Source of the DNA: Psychrobacter frigidicola
GTDB taxonomy: Bacteria; Pseudomonadota; Gammaproteobacteria; Pseudomonadales; Moraxellaceae
Length of the DNA: 64,000 bases
Assembly: GCF_007997305.1 (NCBI RefSeq)
Contig: NZ_VORZ01000005.1
Coordinates: 1-64,000 of the forward strand
Direction of reading: 5' to 3'
Shown: positions 59,834-64,000 of the stretch, piece by piece
Layout: each line of letters starts with the position of its first letter
Numbering within the stretch: position 1 is the first letter of the stretch
Made by a program: the position numbers and the translations under genes
The notes under the pieces: model-generated
Database searches by the model: none
The model's input: the letters and a program-made list of their open reading frames with translations, nothing else
Told to the model about the DNA's origin: nothing

Positions 59834-60685
59834 CTATTTAAAAGCGACAATAGAGACAAAGTTCAAAAACTGAAACCAAGTCAAATGACGCTCAAAACCA
59901 ACCTCGCCCAAACGCGCATGATGTTCGTCCAAGGTATCAGTAATCAATACGTTTTCAAGCGCATTACGTTTGCCACTGATTTCCATTTCGGTATAACCAT
60001 TAGCACGCTTGAAGTCGTAGTAGCGTTCAACCAGCCAAGCATCAGACTGCTCATCAAAAGCATGGGTCTTTTCGGTTAATACTAAAATACCACCTACGCT
60101 TAACGCTCCATAAATCTTCTCTAATACCGCAACTCTATCAGCGGCTGGTAAAAACTGTAACGTTAAATTTAAAATCACCATATCACAAGGTTCAAGTTCA
60201 AACTCTCTGATGTCAGCTGTGATAATTTCAATATCATGCTCAGGATAGTTATCACTTAACAAAGTACGGGCTTCTGTGGTCATTGCTGGAGAGATATCGA
60301 CTGCTTTAATTTGTAAATCATGAGCGGCAAACTCACCTGCCAGCGCCATACTGGCTGCCCCAAGCGAGCAACCCAAGTCATAAATACGGCTAACACGGTG
60401 GCTCTGGCCATTACGCTCGTTTTGTTGACGATACTTACAATGCCGCCGCGCAAATATAGGAAGCATGGCTAATACTTGACCGTAGCCCGGCACGCTGCGG
60501 CGAATCATATCCGGAAAGCAAGCAACCACTTGCTCATCAAAGGAGAAGCGCGCGGCCTTATCAAGGGGCGTCGTAAATAACGTATCGTGCTTAATAGCTT
60601 TATTTTGGCTAGTGTCGTGATTAACAGTGTGATGTTCAATATCAGGGTCTGGCAAAGAAGTAGGTTTATCCATGAAATAACTCAT
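59834..60685 (-). CDS. cmoA: Carboxy-S-adenosyl-L-methionine synthase
   Basis: A 283-residue methyltransferase-fold enzyme that makes carboxy-SAM from prephenate and [50 protein letters not shown] and [15 protein letters not shown] match CmoA. The first 45 residues are a polar extension. A second ATG lies five codons in; either start is possible, with no strong ribosome-binding site. The gap of 82 bases to cmoB suggests one transcript. Confidence 0.95.
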   Translation of the reverse strand: MSYFMDKPTSLPDPDIEHHTVNHDTSQNKAIKHDTLFTTPLDKAARFSFDEQVVACFPDMIRRSVPGYGQVLAMLPIFARRHCKYRQQNERNGQSHRVSRIYDLGCSLGAASMALAGEFAAHDLQIKAVDISPAMTTEARTLLSDNYPEHDIEIITADIREFELEPCDMVILNLTLQFLPAADRVAVLEKIYGALSVGGILVLTEKTHAFDEQSDAWLVERYYDFKRANGYTEMEISGKRNALENVLITDTLDEHHARLGEVGFERHLTWFQFLNFVSIVAFK

Positions 60686-60804
60686 TTATATACTTAGCAA
60701 AAGCACATTATAACATTACTGTTTGTTACTTATAATCACCTACCTGACTGCTAAGCTAAACGCATCATACTAAATAAAAATTTCTATAACTATAGGATAA
60801 CATT

Positions 60805-61326
60805 ATGCAAAACATCATATTAGGCGGTGGCTGTTTTTGGTGCACCGAATCTGTATTTTTATCGTTAAAAGGTGTCCAATCTGTTGTTTCAGGCTATATG
60901 GGCGGCGAAGCTACTACTGCCAATTATCAAGCGGTCTGCGGTGGAAATACTGGTCATGTTGAAGTTATCAATATTACGTTTGATGAATCATTTCTGCCTC
61001 TAGAAGTGCTATTAGATGTTTTTTTTGGCACGCATGATCCCACTACTAAAGACCGTCAAGGCAATGATGTGGGTAGCCAGTATCGCAGTGTTGTATATTA
61101 TACGGATGAAAATCAAAAGCCTACCGTTGATCGCACGATTAACAAACTGCGAGATATGGGACTTAATATCGTCACTGAAGTCCATCCTGCCGTTGACTTT
61201 TATAAAGCTGAAGATGCCCATCAGGACTTCTTTAACAATAACCCTGGTCAAGCCTACTGCAACTTTGCTATTCCACCCAAGCTTGCCAAGTTACGTAAAG
61301 AATTTAGTCAATATATGACCAACTAG
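60805..61326 (+). CDS. msrA: Peptide methionine-S-oxide reductase A
   Basis: A 173-residue enzyme that reduces the S form of methionine sulphoxide. The catalytic Cys10 is in GGGCFWCTESVF; the family's VSGYMGGEATTANYQAVCGG and GTHDPTTKDRQGNDVGSQYRS follow. No MsrB domain is fused. It is divergent from cmoA. Confidence 0.97.
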   Translation: MQNIILGGGCFWCTESVFLSLKGVQSVVSGYMGGEATTANYQAVCGGNTGHVEVINITFDESFLPLEVLLDVFFGTHDPTTKDRQGNDVGSQYRSVVYYTDENQKPTVDRTINKLRDMGLNIVTEVHPAVDFYKAEDAHQDFFNNNPGQAYCNFAIPPKLAKLRKEFSQYMTN

Positions 61327-61376
61327 AACATCATCTTCTAGCTGGGCGGATAACTCACTTACAATAGAGAAATTTC

Positions 61377-62090
61377 ATGAAAATTTTAGTGAGCATAGTG
61401 AGTTTAATCGCCTTGTTGCTAGTTTTGTTAGCGGGTCCTCTTCATAAATTCGGGTTTATTGATTTAGGGTCTGCATTCACAGGGTTTAAATTTGGCGTAT
61501 ATGCTGGTGTTGCAGCGCTGGTATTACTATTACTGCAAGTTGTGTTGATGCGTAAAACGGTGACCATTGGCAGTACAATAATGGTCATTGTATTCTCCGC
61601 CATTGCTATTGCACTACCCCTGAGTATGCTGAGTAAGGGAAAAAGTGTCCCGCCTATCCATGATATTTCAACCGATTTAGTGAACCCACCCAAGTTTGTG
61701 GCTATCGCACCGCTGCGAGCTGGTGCGCCAAATCCGGTAGAGTACGATGGCAGTGAGACCGCAGAGCAACAAGGTCAAGCGTACCCTGAACTTAAAACGC
61801 TTAGCTATCCGCAGCCAAAAGCTGAGTTAATAACCGCTATTGAACAAGCCGCTAAAAACTTAGACTGGGAACTGGTGAATACGAATGCTAATGAAGGTCT
61901 GATTGAGGCAACCGATACTACAGCATGGTTTGGTTTTAAAGATGACGTTGTGATACGTATTAACGATAAAGGCGACGCGCGCTTAGTCGATATTCGCAGT
62001 AAATCACGGGTTGGGGCTAGCGATTTAGGTAAAAATGCAGAGCGCATTGGTACTTTTATTAAAGAGCTGAACATAGTACTCGCAAAGTAG
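61377..62090 (+). CDS. DUF1499-family membrane protein
   Basis: A 237-residue protein with about three hydrophobic N-terminal helices (ILVSIVSLIALLLVLLAGPL; YAGVAALVLLLLQVVLM; SAIAIALPLSML) and a C-terminal DUF1499 domain (about 135-235) including LIEATDTTAWFGFKDDVVIRI and VDIRSKSRVGASDLGKNAERI. The function is unknown. It lies 50 bases after msrA and may share its transcript; a terminator follows. Confidence 0.85.
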   Translation: MKILVSIVSLIALLLVLLAGPLHKFGFIDLGSAFTGFKFGVYAGVAALVLLLLQVVLMRKTVTIGSTIMVIVFSAIAIALPLSMLSKGKSVPPIHDISTDLVNPPKFVAIAPLRAGAPNPVEYDGSETAEQQGQAYPELKTLSYPQPKAELITAIEQAAKNLDWELVNTNANEGLIEATDTTAWFGFKDDVVIRINDKGDARLVDIRSKSRVGASDLGKNAERIGTFIKELNIVLAK

Positions 62091-62156
62091 CTTCCATCTG
62101 AAAGTTGAATTGTCTGATATCTGAGAGCTCAATTGTCTCAAAATTTAATATTAACC

Positions 62157-62187
62157 AAAAGCCAAGTATCGCTATGCTTGGCTTTTT
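62157..62187 (+). terminator. Rho-independent terminator of the DUF1499 gene
   Basis: AAAAGCCAAG and CTTGGCTTTT form a 10-base-pair stem with a 10-base loop, followed by T. Confidence 0.85.
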
Positions 62188-62330
62188 AGTAGCTATTATA
62201 ATGTTAGTATCAACTAAATTTTTTATGATTTTTGACATAGAGCTAATTATTCATCGAGCCCTATCGCATAAGCCATTAATAGTTATAAAACTCGTCAATA
62301 ATAAAAATTATTATAGATAAAGGTAATGAT

Positions 62331-63023
62331 ATGAACCCTGAATTTTGGCAAGAACGCTGGCAAGAGAAACGGATTGGTTTTAACCAGTCAGATGTGAATC
62401 CGCTATTAATAAAATATTTTACAGCTTTAGGTTTACCAGTCGGTAGCCGTGTCTTTGTGCCATTATGTGGTAAGTCAATCGATATGGTATGGCTAGCAGC
62501 TCAAGGGTATGACGTAGTTGGTATTGAATTGGTTGCATCGGCGGTGCAGGAATTCTTCGCCGAGCAAGGTATCAAACCTACGATAACTGAACCTACTGCT
62601 AACCCAGCTATCAAATGCTATCAAAGCTCGCTGTCTGGTCAAACGCTAGCATTATGGGTTGCTGATATTTTTGCGCTAACATCTGAGAATGTCGGTCACG
62701 TTGATGCAGTCTATGACAGAGCCGCCTTGATTGCTATGCCGGAAGATATGCGCCCAAAATATAGTGAACAAGTGCGAAATCTTAGCAGCGGGGTCGGTAG
62801 TGACAGTCATGATGCACCGCAACTATTATTGACGCTCAATTATGACCAGAGCAAACGCAATGGCCCGCCGTTTTCGATAAGTAGCGAGCAAGTCCAACAG
62901 TATTACAGTAATTATTATCAAGTTAATGAGCTTGAAGGTGAGTCATCAACTTTAAATGCCGCGCCAGAGATGGCAGTGACGGAGCATGTTTGGTTGTTGA
63001 GAGCAAACGGCTATTCTGCTTAA
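62331..63023 (+). CDS. tpm: Thiopurine S-methyltransferase family protein
   Basis: A 230-residue SAM-dependent methyltransferase. MNPEFWQERWQEKRIGFNQS, VFVPLCGKSIDMVWLAAQGYDV (in part) and YDRAALIAMPEDMR are the TPMT signatures. Bacterial members methylate thiol or metalloid compounds such as selenite and tellurite products. The ATG follows AAAGGTAATG. It converges on and overlaps the final bases of the DUF262 gene. Confidence 0.93.
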   Translation: MNPEFWQERWQEKRIGFNQSDVNPLLIKYFTALGLPVGSRVFVPLCGKSIDMVWLAAQGYDVVGIELVASAVQEFFAEQGIKPTITEPTANPAIKCYQSSLSGQTLALWVADIFALTSENVGHVDAVYDRAALIAMPEDMRPKYSEQVRNLSSGVGSDSHDAPQLLLTLNYDQSKRNGPPFSISSEQVQQYYSNYYQVNELEGESSTLNAAPEMAVTEHVWLLRANGYSA

Positions 63024-64000
63024 GATAGTTCTGATATCTTCCAAATACTGCTCGCAAGTTTCGCTAATTGTTTCTGACGGCTTTCAATACTGTCTTGACT
63101 CCATTCATTGTAGTGTTGATTCAAACGTTGAGGCATATGCAAACTACTTGTGTTATATATTTTCACCTTTTCCTGGTAAGATTGGTTTCCTACTACGCGA
63201 TTTTTATTGGCTTCAAGTAAAATCATATTGCCTAACCGATATGTCAGTCCATCAATCTTGCTATCATCAATACTGCCCCATGACTCATCTGGATTTTCAG
63301 GTAGGATGTGCTCAATATTAAATTTATCATTATCTTCATCTATAGCTACCTGACTAGCTTTACTTTCAAACTCACATAAAATGTAACGAACAATCTTTTT
63401 ATTACGATTGTCAGTAGTTTTTAACTGTTTAACACTGAAAGCGCTTTTAAAAACCTCATCATTAGGATAAATTTCATCTAATGCTTTAATAATTGATTGA
63501 GCTGAACCTAGTTGATTGCTATCGATTTTAATAGCTATGTTATTATAAAATCGTTCTTGCTCATTAGGTGGGTTATTACAAATCACGTTATAACGAAAAG
63601 ATAGTATGCTTATTGCCCGTACAATTGATAAAAATCCTGCTCTATCACTCTCAAAAAACTTTTCATAGCTAGCAAGTAATACAGAAAAAGGCTGTTTGAC
63701 TCGATACATACTCAACTGTTTTAAATACTTAGATTCTTCTACCCAACGTGCATCTTGAGTATCTTTGAGAGCAGTATAGGCATCAGCTGATAACTCAATC
63801 TGTTTGACCAACTCAAATGCTTCGCTTTTATTTCTAATATGCTTACGAATAGTCTTAAATAAATCTGTTTTGCGTATTAGCTTGTGGCTACTATTCCAAT
63901 AAACTCGTAAGAATTCAGGAAAACTTTCACTCCCCAGTAATCTAATAATGCTTTCCCATCGTTCTTCTAAATGCTTTATTTGGCTATCATGTGGATCATC
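63020..64000 (-). CDS. DUF262/DUF1524-type protein, C-terminal part (cut by window edge)
   Basis: The frame stays open to the window edge, giving 326 residues starting ...HDSQIKHLEERWESIIRLLG, so the true start lies beyond 64000. The C-terminal half contains FNIEHILPENP, then LTYRLGNMILLEANKNR, the HNH-like nuclease pattern of DUF1524, usually fused to or paired with a DUF262 ParB-like domain as in GmrSD. Those systems cut modified (for example glucosylated) DNA, and many DUF262 proteins sit in defence islands. The visible N-terminal part is helical linker. It is more AT-rich than tpm. Family assignment rests on the HxxP...N pattern and is fairly strong; function is inferred. Confidence 0.8.
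   Translation of the reverse strand, partial: DDPHDSQIKHLEERWESIIRLLGSESFPEFLRVYWNSSHKLIRKTDLFKTIRKHIRNKSEAFELVKQIELSADAYTALKDTQDARWVEESKYLKQLSMYRVKQPFSVLLASYEKFFESDRAGFLSIVRAISILSFRYNVICNNPPNEQERFYNNIAIKIDSNQLGSAQSIIKALDEIYPNDEVFKSAFSVKQLKTTDNRNKKIVRYILCEFESKASQVAIDEDNDKFNIEHILPENPDESWGSIDDSKIDGLTYRLGNMILLEANKNRVVGNQSYQEKVKIYNTSSLHMPQRLNQHYNEWSQDSIESRQKQLAKLASSIWKISELS

Noticed and set aside
62105..62320. 71-residue open frame between the DUF1499 gene and tpm
   Set aside because: It runs through the DUF1499 terminator hairpin, has no ribosome-binding site and no recognisable content.

Overview
The window reads as a chromosomal segment of a gammaproteobacterium of the family Moraxellaceae, most likely Psychrobacter. 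The basis is protein character and gene order seen by eye (ibaG-murA-hisG-hisD-hisC, EcsC next to the str operon, DUF2788, argS-SPOR, a Zn-independent L31, NadV/NadM NAD salvage), moderate G+C and AT-rich spacers; no database was consulted. Nearly everything is housekeeping sequence. No insertion sequence, prophage, tRNA, rRNA or CRISPR array was seen.

Layout. 1-4.1 kb: the str operon on the minus strand (rpsL-rpsG-fusA-tuf, tuf cut by the left edge), with a near-consensus rpsL promoter, a structured rpsL leader and a separate tuf promoter. 4.2-5.5 kb: an EcsC-family protein. 6.0-9.0 kb: fabB and pabB on the plus strand. 9.2-15 kb: a minus-strand cell-wall/histidine block (ibaG, murA, hisG, hisD, hisC and a broken DUF523 gene), with terminators after murA and hisG. 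15-18 kb: a secreted esterase, a BON lipoprotein and a broken yraN. 18-20 kb: rsmI and a PfkB-family kinase. 20-22.4 kb: metY and nfuA. 23-28 kb: AhpD-like protein, tyrosine phosphatase and an NMN-type NAD salvage cluster (nadM-Nudix, nadV, SGNH hydrolase). 28-34 kb: rpmE2 with a long leader, YceI, a small lipoprotein, an unassigned flavoprotein, LOG protein and a membrane-anchored M23 peptidase. 34-37 kb: phoR-phoB with a Pho-box-like site, then dtd. 37-45 kb: psd, isochorismatase-like hydrolase, fadB-fadA, ispA, DUF72, and an orphan small protein with a HEPN-like Arg-x4-His motif. 45-52.5 kb: sodB, rdgB, tig-clpP-clpX, SDR. 53-64 kb: a TsdA-like dihaem lipoprotein, a PTS EIIC-like membrane protein, SPOR protein, argS, DUF2788, cmoB-cmoA, msrA, DUF1499, tpm, and the C-terminal part of a DUF262/DUF1524 protein running off the right edge.

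How the genes work together. Translation and protein quality control dominate: str operon, L31, RsmI, CmoA/B, ArgS, Dtd, Tig, ClpXP. Lipid metabolism is represented by fabB, fadBA, psd and ispA. NadV makes NMN and NadM adenylates it to NAD. PhoB/PhoR probably autoregulate. Two genes (DUF523 and yraN) are each interrupted by one in-frame stop codon, the clearest anomalies here. I found no convincing large undescribed system; the best leads are leader-RNA structures (rpsL, rpmE2), the HEPN-like orphan, the NAD-salvage-coupled SGNH hydrolase, and the DUF262 gene at the right edge.
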